DNA from: Lachnospiraceae bacterium
GTDB lineage: Bacteria > Bacillota > Clostridia > Lachnospirales > Lachnospiraceae
Length of the DNA: 64,000 bases
Reading direction: 5' to 3'
Assembly: GCA_910575475.1 (NCBI GenBank)
Contig: CAJTGD010000005.1
Coordinates: 62,001 to 126,000, forward strand
Part shown: positions 34,449 to 43,444 of the stretch, in pieces
Layout: each line of letters opens with the position of its first letter
Numbering within the stretch: position 1 is the stretch's first letter
Translations under genes and position numbers: made by a program
The notes under the pieces: model-generated
What the model saw: the letters and a program-made list of their open reading frames with translations, nothing else
The model's database searches: none
Told to the model about the DNA's origin: nothing

Positions 34449-36881
34449 ATGCAGAGACAAAATTTTAACCGGGACTGGACAGTGAGAAAAGTACCAGAAG
34501 GAATGGCATATTCTGCGCCGGGCAGCGAAGGGCAGAAAGTGACGCTGCCCCATGACGCGATGATCTGGGAAAAACGTAGTACCGCCAATACATCAGGAAG
34601 CGCAGGCGGCTATTACGCGGGCGGTAATTATGAATACGTGAAAAATTTTTATGTGGACGAAGCAGAAAAGGCGGAAACATTCATCCTTGAATTTGAGGGA
34701 ATCCATAACAGCGGTTATGTGTATGTAAATGGGGCCTTAGCAGGAAGCGTCCAGGGGGGTTATACGAGGCTTCTTGTTGATATTACGCCATATCTTTGCT
34801 TCGGTGCAGACAATCAGGTTTTGGTAAAAGCTATCAATACGGCTATGCCAAACAGCCGGTGGTATACGGGCAGCGGCATTTACCGCCCCGTGCATTTGCA
34901 TAAGGGCGGAAAGATCCGGATTGATGTAGATGGGCTGCGTATTTCCACTCCGGAAATTTCGGAGGGGATTGCGGCAGTGAGAGTGGATACGTCGGTCATA
35001 TACGACGGGAAGGTTCGAAAAACGGTGGCATTAAAAACAGAAATCCTCGCTCCCAATGGGGAGATTGTGGCAGGAGAGAGTTCCCGCATGACCCTGCACA
35101 GCCAGAGTAAAACGGTGCAGACACAGAGGATTTACGTAAAAGAGCCGGCATTGTGGTCAGTGGATGATCCGCAGCTTTATTGCTGTAAAGTGACCATATA
35201 CGACGGGGAAACGGTTTTGGACACGGCAGAGAGCACGTTCGGCATCCGCAGGCTGGAACTGGATCCGGTCAATGGACTGCGGATCAATGGCGAGAAGATC
35301 CTGCTCCGGGGAGGGTGCATCCATCATGACAACGGTCCGGTGGGCGCGGCGACTTTTGAGCGCGCGGAGGAACGTCGTATCGAACTGTTGAAAGAAGCAG
35401 GATTTAACTCGATCCGCGCTGCCCATAATTCTTCTTCGAAGGCATTGCTCGACGCGTGCGACAGGCTGGGGATGCTGGTCATGGAAGAAAGCTTTGACAT
35501 GTGGACACAGACAAAGAGACCCTTCGACTATTCGCTGGTGTTTGCGGATAACTGGGAGAAAGACCTGGAGGACATCGTGCGGAAAGATTTCAACCACCCC
35601 TGTGTGTTTATGTATTCCGTTGGGAATGAGATCAAGGAAATTCATACACCGAACGGCGCACAATGGAGCCGGAAAATGACGGATAAAATACGAAGTCTTG
35701 ATTCCACCCGCTATGTGACGAATGCCATCAATGGAATGATCGGAATCATGGACGATCTGCCGGCGGTGATGAAGGATATGGGTATGACCTTGCCGGAAAG
35801 GACGCCGGGCGGTGGAATTAATGATACGATGACCGCGCTGATGGGAGCGATGAATTACCTTTCATCACATCCGAAGGTGGAAGATGGTTTAAAGGAAGCT
35901 TATGGAACGCTTGACCTGATCGGCTTAAACTACATGCGGGACGTGTACGACCAGATGAAGGAATATCCCAACCGTGTATTTTACGGGGCGGAAACACTGC
36001 CGCCGGATATAGCGCCGAATTGGAAGAAGGTAAAAGAACTGCCGTCCTGTATCGGGGATTATACGTGGACAGCCTGGGATTATCTTGGAGAAGCCGGGAT
36101 CGGCATTGTGACATATGACGGCCGATTGAGATTTGCGAAGTCCTATCCGGCATATCTGGCTTATTGCGGCGATCTTGACATTACCGGATACCGGCGTCCG
36201 ATGAGTTATCTCCGGGAAATTGTATTTGGACTGCGGAAAGCACCTTATATTGCAGTGCAATTGCCGGAGCATTATGGTAAAGAGCCTATGTGTACGCCGT
36301 GGTCGCTGCCCATTACGGTTTCTTCCTGGACGTGGAAAGGACAGGAAGAAAAAAAATGTCTGGTAGAAGTTTATTCTGACGCTCCGGAGGTTGAGCTGTT
36401 TGTAAACGGAAACAGTGTCGGCCGTAAGCCCGCAGGAGAAGAACACAATTATCGTGTCTTGTTTGATACGGTTTATGTGCCGGGTGAAATTAGGGCAGAG
36501 GCATATTATGAAGACGGGACTATAGAAAGCCATTGCCTGCGCACGGCAAAAGACGAGGTGTCTCTGTGCATGAAGCCGGATCGCGTTAAGATTGGGAAAG
36601 ACGACCTCGCTTATGTGATGGTCGAACTTCGTGATGCAGACGGAACGCTGCAGACTGCCGCAGACCGCAAAGTGTGTCTGAAAGTGGAAGGAGCAGGGCA
36701 TGTGCAGGGATTCGGCTCGGCAGATCCAGTGTCGGAGGAAAATTTCTTTGATGAAAGCAGGAAGACATATTATGGACGCGCATTGGCTGTGATCCGCTCC
36801 GGAGAGGATTCCGGGACGATACGGCTGACCGTATGGGCGGACGGTCTGGAAGCGGCGTTCTTAGAAATAGAAGTAGAATAA
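34449..36881 (+). CDS. GH2-family glycosidase (beta-galactosidase/glucuronidase type)
   Basis: 810 residues with the GH2 order: sugar-binding jelly roll (about 1-170), immunoglobulin-like domain, TIM barrel (about 275-590) and C-terminal Ig-like domains resembling the DUF4982 extension (SSWTWKGQEEKKCLVEVYS). General acid Glu394 in YSVGNEI; the nucleophile is probably Glu515 in FYGAETLPPD. Substrate-facing HNSSSKALLDACDRLGMLVMEE is typical of the family. There is no signal peptide, so it is cytoplasmic and matches the adjacent symporter. The acting sugar (galactose, glucuronate, glucose) is not determined. Confidence 0.9.
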   Translation: MQRQNFNRDWTVRKVPEGMAYSAPGSEGQKVTLPHDAMIWEKRSTANTSGSAGGYYAGGNYEYVKNFYVDEAEKAETFILEFEGIHNSGYVYVNGALAGSVQGGYTRLLVDITPYLCFGADNQVLVKAINTAMPNSRWYTGSGIYRPVHLHKGGKIRIDVDGLRISTPEISEGIAAVRVDTSVIYDGKVRKTVALKTEILAPNGEIVAGESSRMTLHSQSKTVQTQRIYVKEPALWSVDDPQLYCCKVTIYDGETVLDTAESTFGIRRLELDPVNGLRINGEKILLRGGCIHHDNGPVGAATFERAEERRIELLKEAGFNSIRAAHNSSSKALLDACDRLGMLVMEESFDMWTQTKRPFDYSLVFADNWEKDLEDIVRKDFNHPCVFMYSVGNEIKEIHTPNGAQWSRKMTDKIRSLDSTRYVTNAINGMIGIMDDLPAVMKDMGMTLPERTPGGGINDTMTALMGAMNYLSSHPKVEDGLKEAYGTLDLIGLNYMRDVYDQMKEYPNRVFYGAETLPPDIAPNWKKVKELPSCIGDYTWTAWDYLGEAGIGIVTYDGRLRFAKSYPAYLAYCGDLDITGYRRPMSYLREIVFGLRKAPYIAVQLPEHYGKEPMCTPWSLPITVSSWTWKGQEEKKCLVEVYSDAPEVELFVNGNSVGRKPAGEEHNYRVLFDTVYVPGEIRAEAYYEDGTIESHCLRTAKDEVSLCMKPDRVKIGKDDLAYVMVELRDADGTLQTAADRKVCLKVEGAGHVQGFGSADPVSEENFFDESRKTYYGRALAVIRSGEDSGTIRLTVWADGLEAAFLEIEVE

Positions 36882-36954
36882 ACCAGATGATAAGAGAGCG
36901 GACTGTATTTTGCAGGGGTTTGAGGATCACGAAGTAAAGAGGAGACATTTTAAA

Positions 36955-37947
36955 ATGTATTATGAAGAAATTAGATTATATGAGGATCGGGAGGATGTGA
37001 GATTGACAACTTACATTCTTGACGATTCCGTAGAAATGCTGAACGGAGGAAAAAAAGGCGCAGTTTTGATCTGTCCGGGCGGTGGATACCTTTACTGCTC
37101 TGACAGAGAAGGCGAGCCTGTGGCGATGGCCTTTGCGGCAATGGGATATCATACATTCGTTCTTAGATATTCCGTATATAATGAAAATAAAAGGGCCAGC
37201 ACCCTGGATAGCATTTTACCAGATTTTTCAAAACCGTTGGAAGAAAAGCCGGGAGTGGTATTTCCTGGACCAGTCAGAGATATCGGCAAGGCAATGCTTT
37301 ATATGAAAGAGCATGCAGCGGACTGGCATATCGACATGGAAAAAGTAGCCTTGTGTGGTTTCTCCGCGGGGGCTCATAACAGCGCCATGTATTCCGTATA
37401 CTATAACCGTCCGGCTGTTACAGATTTTCTCGGCATCGGGGCGGAAGGAATCCGTCCGGCAGCGGTGATCTTGGGATATATGGTGAGTGATTATATGCCG
37501 CGACTATCGGAAGAGGCAGCGAAAAATCCTATGTCGAATGCAATGGACATTGCACTGATGGGGAGGGCAGGCGTTGCGGACAGAGAACTTGCGGAAAAAT
37601 TAAGTCCCTGCCGTCTGGTGAATGAGCAAACTCCGCCAATGTTTATATGGACGACAGCAGAGGACCATCTTGTGGATCCGGCACAATCCCTTTGGATGGC
37701 ATTGGCACTCAATAAGCATAAGATTCCCTACGAGATGCATATTTTCGAGAAAGGGATGCATGGTATGGCTTTGGCTACTTATGCGACGGCGGCACGGGAA
37801 AGACATCTTGATACGGATATAGAGAGTTGGATTCATATGGCGGATAAATGGTTACAAAAACGGTTGGCGCCAGAGTTTAGCAAGGACTTTAAAGGAATTG
37901 CAGCACTGTCTGGCAGCAGTTCGGCCGTTTCACAAGGTATACAATGA
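36955..37947 (+). CDS. Alpha/beta hydrolase, acetyl-esterase (BD-FAE-like)
   Basis: 330 residues. Nucleophile Ser137 in GFSAG; the oxyanion motif is ICPGGGYLY (about 39-47); aspartate in WTTAEDHLVDP (about 231) and histidine in KGMHGMAL (about 267). This pattern (PGGGY, GFSAG, ...ED.LV) is typical of xylan/acetyl esterases and bifunctional feruloyl esterases. The ATG at 36955 has AGAGGAG upstream; an earlier TTG frame (36910) is less likely. Third gene of the symporter-GH2 operon, probably deacylating the imported glycoside. The C-terminus after about residue 300 is a short non-conserved tail. Confidence 0.82.
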   Translation: MYYEEIRLYEDREDVRLTTYILDDSVEMLNGGKKGAVLICPGGGYLYCSDREGEPVAMAFAAMGYHTFVLRYSVYNENKRASTLDSILPDFSKPLEEKPGVVFPGPVRDIGKAMLYMKEHAADWHIDMEKVALCGFSAGAHNSAMYSVYYNRPAVTDFLGIGAEGIRPAAVILGYMVSDYMPRLSEEAAKNPMSNAMDIALMGRAGVADRELAEKLSPCRLVNEQTPPMFIWTTAEDHLVDPAQSLWMALALNKHKIPYEMHIFEKGMHGMALATYATAARERHLDTDIESWIHMADKWLQKRLAPEFSKDFKGIAALSGSSSAVSQGIQ

Positions 37948-38035
37948 TGCATTTCAGCTTCCGGCCGATCATTATACTGGTCGGTCGGGAGAACCCAGGC
38001 AAATCCAGTCAGTGCATTTTCTGCCATCTGTAAAA

Positions 38036-39100
38036 TCATCCCTTCCTGCTGAGCACCACCGCCGCCCCCGCCCCGCACAGTCCCCCCGCCAGCTTGGAGA
38101 CCAGGAGCGGTACCACAAGCTCCGGTTCCGTTCCATAGGCGAATCCCATATGCGCCGCCAGCGCGGAAGCTCCGCACACCAGAAAGGCAGCGTTCACCAC
38201 CTTTCCCCGCGCGTCCATTTCCTTCATCATGGCAATGGCAGGGACCGGGCTGACGATTCCCATGAGAAGCCCGGCCACGCTGTTCCCATTCATCCCGGTC
38301 CGGCTTCCGATCCAGTTCAGCGGTTTTTCCAGGATCCGCCGCAGCAATTCCGCCACAGGAAGACTCCCCAGCAGCACCACGCCGATGGAGGACACCACGG
38401 CCATCGCCTCCTCGATCGGAGCAATTCCTTTCAAGATCTGAAAGCCCGTCATATATTCCACCGCCCCGACGACCAGCCCGACGGTAGTCAGAAATCCGAT
38501 CCCTGCGGCAAAATATCCGAATCCCCGGATCATCTTATGCGGAAAAAACCGAATCCCTGCCATGAGCATCAGCGACAGCACAAATACGGGGAGGCTCAGG
38601 CACAGGACTTCCGTCACCCGCAGCCCGCAGAACAGCCCGCCCAGGAGCAGCGATACCGGCATCATCCCCAGTCCGATGAGCATCCCCTTAGCGAACAGAG
38701 GGCGTTCCTCCCCGGAGATCATTCCCATTCCCACAGGAATCGTAAAGGTAATGGTGCACCCGAAGGTGGCTCCCACGATGATCCCCGCGTATCTCCCCAC
38801 ATCCGGCGTACCGGCCAATTCCATGGAAAGCTGGTAACCGCCCATATCGATCGCCAGGATACCGCCCAGAATACCCGGATCCAGCCCGGACCAATCACAC
38901 AGAGGCACGACTGCCGCTTTCAGGAGCATGGAAAGAAGCGGGGTCAGACAGATGATCCCCGCCATGGAAAGGGCGGTCGTGCCTAAAAGCAGAAAGCCCT
39001 CCTCAAATCGTTTTCCAAGTCCCAGGCGGTTTCCGCAGATTTTATCCACACCGCCGATGACGGCGCCGGCCGCCATGATCCACATGATGATCGTATTCAT
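38036..39100 (-). CDS. eutH: EutH-like ethanolamine permease
   Basis: 354 residues with about 10 TM segments. EutH family features include the N-terminal IIMWIMAAGAVIGGVDKICGNRLGLG, GGILAIDMGGYQLSMELA and NAAFLVCGASALAAHMGFAYG. EutH brings ethanolamine across the membrane at low external concentration. No other eut gene (eutABC, microcompartment shell, eutVW regulators) is in the window, so this is an orphan copy, perhaps for another small amine. GAGGAATGA precedes the ATG. A good promoter and a copy of a dispersed repeat lie upstream. Confidence 0.88.
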   Translation of the reverse strand: MNTIIMWIMAAGAVIGGVDKICGNRLGLGKRFEEGFLLLGTTALSMAGIICLTPLLSMLLKAAVVPLCDWSGLDPGILGGILAIDMGGYQLSMELAGTPDVGRYAGIIVGATFGCTITFTIPVGMGMISGEERPLFAKGMLIGLGMMPVSLLLGGLFCGLRVTEVLCLSLPVFVLSLMLMAGIRFFPHKMIRGFGYFAAGIGFLTTVGLVVGAVEYMTGFQILKGIAPIEEAMAVVSSIGVVLLGSLPVAELLRRILEKPLNWIGSRTGMNGNSVAGLLMGIVSPVPAIAMMKEMDARGKVVNAAFLVCGASALAAHMGFAYGTEPELVVPLLVSKLAGGLCGAGAAVVLSRKG

Positions 39101-39129
39101 GATTCATTCCTCTTTTGATGAAATAGATG

Positions 39130-39162
39130 CTCACGGCAGATTTATCTGGCGTTCAATATGAT
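39130..39162 (-). repeat. Dispersed 30-bp dyad repeat, copy 1
   Basis: CACGGCAGATTTATCTGGCG followed by TTCAATAT. The core contains the dyad CAGAT-TT-ATCTG. Copies are at 47573-47608 and, inverted, 54545-54575. This copy falls in the presumed 5' leader of eutH, just after its -10 box. Confidence 0.6.
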
Positions 39163-39164
39163 AT

Positions 39165-39193
39165 ATTATAGGCAAGGGAAAGAGAAATAGCAA
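39165..39193 (-). promoter_or_regulatory. Promoter of eutH
   Basis: On the minus strand TTGCTA (39193-39188), 17-base spacer and a perfect TATAAT (39170-39165), about 65 bases before the eutH start. Confidence 0.6.
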
Positions 39194-39252
39194 GAAATAA
39201 TTACAGGCTACACTTAATAGGAGTGAACACGAACATACCACACGAAAAATGA

Positions 39253-39281
39253 TTGATATTCTCTTTTCTCATGGTTATACT
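39253..39281 (+). promoter_or_regulatory. Promoter of the CdaR-type regulator
   Basis: TTGATA (39253-39258), 17-base spacer, TATACT (39276-39281), about 50 bases before the regulator start. Confidence 0.6.
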
Positions 39282-39332
39282 GAAATAAAGTGGTACAGAA
39301 TCATAAAGTAAGTGGTGCAGGGGTGAAGGACT

Positions 39333-40472
39333 ATGAAAATTTCAGTAGAGATTGCAAGAACGATCGTCAGGGAGATCAGCAACACGATCCATCAAAATGT
39401 AAATCTGATGGACGAGTCCGGACGTATCATTGCAAGTACAAATCCGGCGAGGACAGGGACCTGCCATGTGGGCGCGCAGAAGATCATTTCAGAGCAGCTG
39501 GAGTATCTGACGATCAATACGGACGGGGAATATGAAGGAGCAAAACTGGGGATCAATATGCCGCTCTATTTTGGCGGGGAGATCGTAGGAGTGCTGGGGA
39601 TCACCGGAGAGTGGGATCAGATCAAGCCATATATTGACCTGATACGGAAGACATCGGAAACCCTTCTGATGAATTTCTATCTGCAGAAAAGAGAGGGGGA
39701 GATCCAGAAGGAGCAGAATCAATATCTGTATAATCTGTTGTCTGAAGATATGGAGCATCTTCCGAAGGATTTCATTTCCATGGGAACGCTGGTGGGGATC
39801 GATATGCTGACCGCCCGCCGGTGCATCTGCATTTCCTTCAGACAGGATCAGGGAATGCAGGGAGAAAAGCCGCATCTGTTTCTGGATCAGGCGGAGCAGA
39901 TATTCTATCAGCAGCAGGAGTATCCCCGGCAGAGCTTCTCCTACAGGGAAGCAGACCAGCTGGCTGTTTTTATGCCCATTGAAAACAAGGAAGAGATCGA
40001 AAGGCTGATCGCGCTGACGGCGGAAAAGCTGAGACTGCCCGCAGGCATGATCCTGAAGGCTGGAGTGGACGATCAGCTGTGCACAGGGATGGAGCTGCGC
40101 AGGGGGAAGGCCAGGGCGCAGAAAAGTCTGAAGGCGGCGATGCTCAGTCAGGAAAGGGATGTGGTATACTATCATGAGCTGACATTTGGAGTCTTTATCA
40201 GTGAGATATCGGATGACAGCAAACGGGAATACCTGGCGAGGGTTTTTAAGGGGATCGAGGATACAGAGATCCGATATTGGATGGAGCTTCTGGAAATCTT
40301 TTATGCCTGTGAGGGGTCCATCACACGGACTGCGGAGAAAATGTTTATCCATAAAAATACGCTCCAGTACCAGCTGAAAAAGCTGAAGTCGCTCACAGGC
40401 TATGATCCCCGCAGCATATCGAATGCCGCGATCTATCAGAATGCGTTGTGGTTCTGGCGGGAACTTCTGTGA
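39333..40472 (+). CDS. cdaR: CdaR-family sugar diacid / glycerate-pathway regulator
   Basis: 379 residues with the CdaR order. The N-terminal sensor is a diacid-recognition domain (VREISNTIHQNVNLMDESGRIIASTNPARTGTCHVGA, then YEGAKLGINMPLYFGGEIVGVLGITGE). A middle GGDEF-like region follows, and the C-terminus is a PucR-type helix-turn-helix (YACEGSITRTAEKMFIHKNTLQYQLKKLKSLTGYDPR). CdaR of E. coli activates genes for glucarate, galactarate and glycerate use. Here it stands before a co-directional operon containing glycerate kinase, so it most likely activates that operon. A palindrome at 40551 is a candidate binding site. Confidence 0.92.
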   Translation: MKISVEIARTIVREISNTIHQNVNLMDESGRIIASTNPARTGTCHVGAQKIISEQLEYLTINTDGEYEGAKLGINMPLYFGGEIVGVLGITGEWDQIKPYIDLIRKTSETLLMNFYLQKREGEIQKEQNQYLYNLLSEDMEHLPKDFISMGTLVGIDMLTARRCICISFRQDQGMQGEKPHLFLDQAEQIFYQQQEYPRQSFSYREADQLAVFMPIENKEEIERLIALTAEKLRLPAGMILKAGVDDQLCTGMELRRGKARAQKSLKAAMLSQERDVVYYHELTFGVFISEISDDSKREYLARVFKGIEDTEIRYWMELLEIFYACEGSITRTAEKMFIHKNTLQYQLKKLKSLTGYDPRSISNAAIYQNALWFWRELL

Positions 40473-40550
40473 ATTGATACCCGGAAAACAGCGGGCCAAA
40501 TCAAAACAGCTGCTGAAAATCTTACTTAATCCAAAGGCAGGCTTTGGCAT

Positions 40551-40566
40551 TTGTTACGTATAACAA
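40551..40566 (+). promoter_or_regulatory. Palindrome TTGTTACGTATAACAA, candidate CdaR operator
   Basis: Perfect 6-bp arms TTGTTA/TAACAA around CGTA, about 52 bases upstream of the -10 element of the secernin-glycerate kinase operon. A second TTGTTG...AATAAC near-match follows at about 40583-40598. The spacing suits an activator site. Confidence 0.5.
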
Positions 40567-40617
40567 TCCGAAGGTTGCTTTTTTGTTGTGCAAAATAACG
40601 ACTTTTTCGGATCAGGC

Positions 40618-40626
40618 TGATATAAT
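40618..40626 (+). promoter_or_regulatory. Extended -10 promoter of the glycerate kinase operon
   Basis: TGATATAAT: TG one base before a perfect TATAAT (40621-40626) with no recognisable -35 box, which is the usual design of an activator-dependent promoter. It is 63 bases before the first gene. Confidence 0.5.
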
Positions 40627-40688
40627 TTATGCAATACATACAAAAGGACGAAGGAGCATAAGAACTGCTCCGGAGGAGGAGAGGAGGA

Positions 40689-42014
40689 ATGGGAATGGAA
40701 CTGTATTCCTGTGATACGATGGTCGCGCTCGGAAACAGTACAAAAAGCGGAAATACGATTTTTGCGAAGAACAGTGACCGGCCGGTCACAGAGGCGCAGC
40801 CTCTTGTAGTGATCCCGGCGGAGGAGCATGAAGAGGGGGAAACGGTCCGCTGTACGTATATTGAGATTCCGCAGGCGGCGCACACGTATCAGGTGATCGG
40901 CTCGAAACCATACTGGATATGGGGGTTCGAGCATGGTATGAATGAGCACAACGTTGCGATCGGAAATGAAGCAGTCTGGGCGAGAGAACCGGAGGAAAAA
41001 GAAAATGGGCTTCTGGGAATGGACCTGCTGCGTCTGGGGCTGGAGCGCTGGAGCACGGCATATGAGTCTCTGCACGTGATCACCGGATTGTTGGAGACCT
41101 ATGGTCAGGGAGGAAATGCGGCGGTCGGGATGGAGCACCGCTATCACAATTCCTTTTTGATCGCAGATCCAAAGGAGGCATGGATCCTGGATACCTGCGG
41201 ACGGCGCTGGGTGGCAAGGCGGGTTCAGGATACGGCCGGGATTTCCAACTGCTACAGTACAGGGGAGCACTGGGATGAAGAAAGCGGAGATGTGAAGCAG
41301 TATGCCTATGATAACGGGTGGATCTCCAGAGAGGTCCCGTTTGATTTTGCAAAAGCATACAGCGCCATGTCGTTAAAGCACCGGGCGGCGCATCCAAGAT
41401 TTGTACGGCTGAATAAGCTGCTGAGGCAGAACGCCGGAAATATTACATTGGAGACGATCCGGAGCATCCAGCGGGATCATTTTGAGGGAGAGATCCTGGA
41501 ACCCAGATGGAGTCCGGCGGACGGGCTGCATGTGTCGATCTGCATGCATGCCATGACGGAGACGGCCAGCAAAACAGCGGCGGCATCTCACGTAGAACTC
41601 GTTCCGGGCCAGACGCCGGTCTGGTGGAATGCGTTTGCAGTGCCGTGCATGTCGGTATTCGCTCCGTATACCGTATTTTCAAAGCTTCCGGAGGTGATCA
41701 GCCATGCAGGGGCGGCGTATTCAAAGGACAGTGCATGGTGGCAGTTTGAACGGCTGCAGTATGCTATTGAGACAGATTACTGCCGTCACATGAGCTGGTG
41801 GCGCAGGGAAGCAGATCAGCTGGAGCAGGCATTCCGGAAGCAGACAGAAGAAGGCGGGATTCCCGGAGATGAGCAGATCAGAGAAAATACAGAACGGATG
41901 CTTCAGACAGTCCGATCAGCATATGAACGGATCACGGCGGATGAGGAGGCGTCCGGACAGCCGCAGCATCAGGAAATGAATGAAACAGCAAAAAGGCGTG
42001 CTGGAATTTTATAG
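40689..42014 (+). CDS. Secernin-like (peptidase C69 family) Ntn hydrolase
   Basis: 441 residues with the C69/secernin N-terminal pattern YSCDTMVALGNSTKSGNTIFAKNSDRP, in which the cysteine (residue 8) becomes the nucleophile after removal of the preceding residues. Other matches are EHGMNEHNVAIGNEAV and EAWILDTCGRRWVARRV. The family includes dipeptidases and amidases; most secernins have no known substrate. The ATG at 40695, six bases on, has equal or better ribosome spacing. First in an operon with a GltS-type symporter and glycerate kinase, so hydrolysis of an amide or ester that releases glycerate or an amino acid is plausible but unproven. Confidence 0.85.
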   Translation: MGMELYSCDTMVALGNSTKSGNTIFAKNSDRPVTEAQPLVVIPAEEHEEGETVRCTYIEIPQAAHTYQVIGSKPYWIWGFEHGMNEHNVAIGNEAVWAREPEEKENGLLGMDLLRLGLERWSTAYESLHVITGLLETYGQGGNAAVGMEHRYHNSFLIADPKEAWILDTCGRRWVARRVQDTAGISNCYSTGEHWDEESGDVKQYAYDNGWISREVPFDFAKAYSAMSLKHRAAHPRFVRLNKLLRQNAGNITLETIRSIQRDHFEGEILEPRWSPADGLHVSICMHAMTETASKTAAASHVELVPGQTPVWWNAFAVPCMSVFAPYTVFSKLPEVISHAGAAYSKDSAWWQFERLQYAIETDYCRHMSWWRREADQLEQAFRKQTEEGGIPGDEQIRENTERMLQTVRSAYERITADEEASGQPQHQEMNETAKRRAGIL

Positions 42015-42029
42015 AAGGAGGAGACAGAT

Positions 42030-43436
42030 ATGATTAGTATGGATGCATTAGCATGGACCGGATTGTTTATTATTGTAGGCGTGGTTTTGCGCGCAAAGGT
42101 TCCGTTTTTAAAAAATAATCTCGTTCCGGCCAGTGTGATCGGCGGCGTTCTTGGATTTATCGTGATGAATACCGGGCTGATCACGGATGCGGCAGCAGGG
42201 GATTTCGGCAGTATCGCAGGAATTTTATGGTCATTTTCTTTTGCAAATATGGGATTGACACTGGCGGTTGCAAAACAGGGCGGTGAGAAAAAGCGGACCC
42301 TCAAGGAACGGATGGCAGACAGCCAGTTTTCAGGAATCTGCGGTATGGGATTTTTCTGGGTAGTACCGTATGCACTGACCGGGCTGTTAGGCTATGGAGT
42401 CCTGAAGCTCGCAGGCGGATTCTTTGGCATGGATCCGGTATACGGTCTCCAGGTTCCGTTCGCGTTTGCACAGGGACCTGGACAGAGCGTGACCTACGGC
42501 GGGATGATGGAGACAAACGGAGTCGTAAATGCGGTACAGGTCGGAGTGACATTTGCGGCGGCAGGCTTCCTTGTAGCATTCATGATCGGAGTGCCATGGG
42601 TGAAAAAAGGGATCGAAAAAGGGCTGGCTCCTTATGCAGGAAAAATGAGCGGCGGAATGATGAACGGAATTTTTGAGCCGGATGAACAGCAGTACTATGG
42701 AAAAGAAACGACACATCCGGGGAATGTGGATACATTGGCATTTCATTTCTCTCTGGTCGGGATCGCATGGGTCTGCGGCAATATCATCTGCAGGCTTTTG
42801 GGCGCGCTTCCGGGATTTGCCGGAGAAATGCTTTCCGGATTTCTTTACCTGTACGCGATGCTTGCAGCGTATGTGATACGGTGGATCATTGGAAAATTGG
42901 GCTGCAGCAAGTATCTGGACCGCGGAACGCAGATCCGTATATCCGGCTTCTGCATTGATATGATGGTAACATCGGCATTTATGGCAATTTCACTGGAGAT
43001 CATAGGAAGCTGGATCGTCCCGATCCTACTGGTGGTATTGGTCAGCACAGTATTTACATATGTTACGACCAGATACTTTGGAGAAAGATTTGGCGGAAAG
43101 CATGGATTTGAGAGGACGGTTGCCATCTGGGGAACGCTGACGGGAACCAATGCCACCGGGCAGGCGCTGTGCCGTATGGTGGATCCGGAGCGGAAGACTT
43201 CGGTTCTGGAGGAGATGGGGCCGATCAATGCGGTCAATGTTCCGGCCTGCTATGTTGTCATGCCCATGATCATCGCATTTTCAGCGGGAGAGGTCTCATT
43301 CGGCATGCTGACCGCGGCGCTGGTTGGAACGGCCGCCGTATTCCTTGCGGGAATGCTGATCACCAGAACCTGGGGAAAGAAAACGTACGATTACAGAAAA
43401 GGCGAGCTTTATTACACGGTAGATGAAAAGGAATAG
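42030..43436 (+). CDS. GltS/ESS-type sodium:carboxylate symporter
   Basis: 468 residues, about 12 TM segments, of the glutamate:Na+ symporter (ESS) fold: paired FAFAQGPGQSVTYGGMMETNG (about residues 145-165) and WGTLTGTNATGQALCRMVDP (about 373-392) loops with the internally duplicated G-rich motifs of the family. It is more distant from classical GltS, so the carboxylate may not be glutamate. It starts 15 bases after the secernin gene with AGAAGGAGGAG upstream and is followed by glycerate kinase 8 bases later, so it probably imports the amide or acid used by the pathway. Confidence 0.85.
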   Translation: MISMDALAWTGLFIIVGVVLRAKVPFLKNNLVPASVIGGVLGFIVMNTGLITDAAAGDFGSIAGILWSFSFANMGLTLAVAKQGGEKKRTLKERMADSQFSGICGMGFFWVVPYALTGLLGYGVLKLAGGFFGMDPVYGLQVPFAFAQGPGQSVTYGGMMETNGVVNAVQVGVTFAAAGFLVAFMIGVPWVKKGIEKGLAPYAGKMSGGMMNGIFEPDEQQYYGKETTHPGNVDTLAFHFSLVGIAWVCGNIICRLLGALPGFAGEMLSGFLYLYAMLAAYVIRWIIGKLGCSKYLDRGTQIRISGFCIDMMVTSAFMAISLEIIGSWIVPILLVVLVSTVFTYVTTRYFGERFGGKHGFERTVAIWGTLTGTNATGQALCRMVDPERKTSVLEEMGPINAVNVPACYVVMPMIIAFSAGEVSFGMLTAALVGTAAVFLAGMLITRTWGKKTYDYRKGELYYTVDEKE

Positions 43437-43444
43437 AAAAAGAC

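Noticed and set aside
37898..38986. Plus-strand ORF of 362 codons rich in His, Pro and Gln
   Set aside because: Antisense of eutH; the composition is that of a reverse complement of a membrane protein.
39489..40550. Minus-strand ORF of 353 codons
   Set aside because: Antisense of the CdaR gene, no recognisable domain.
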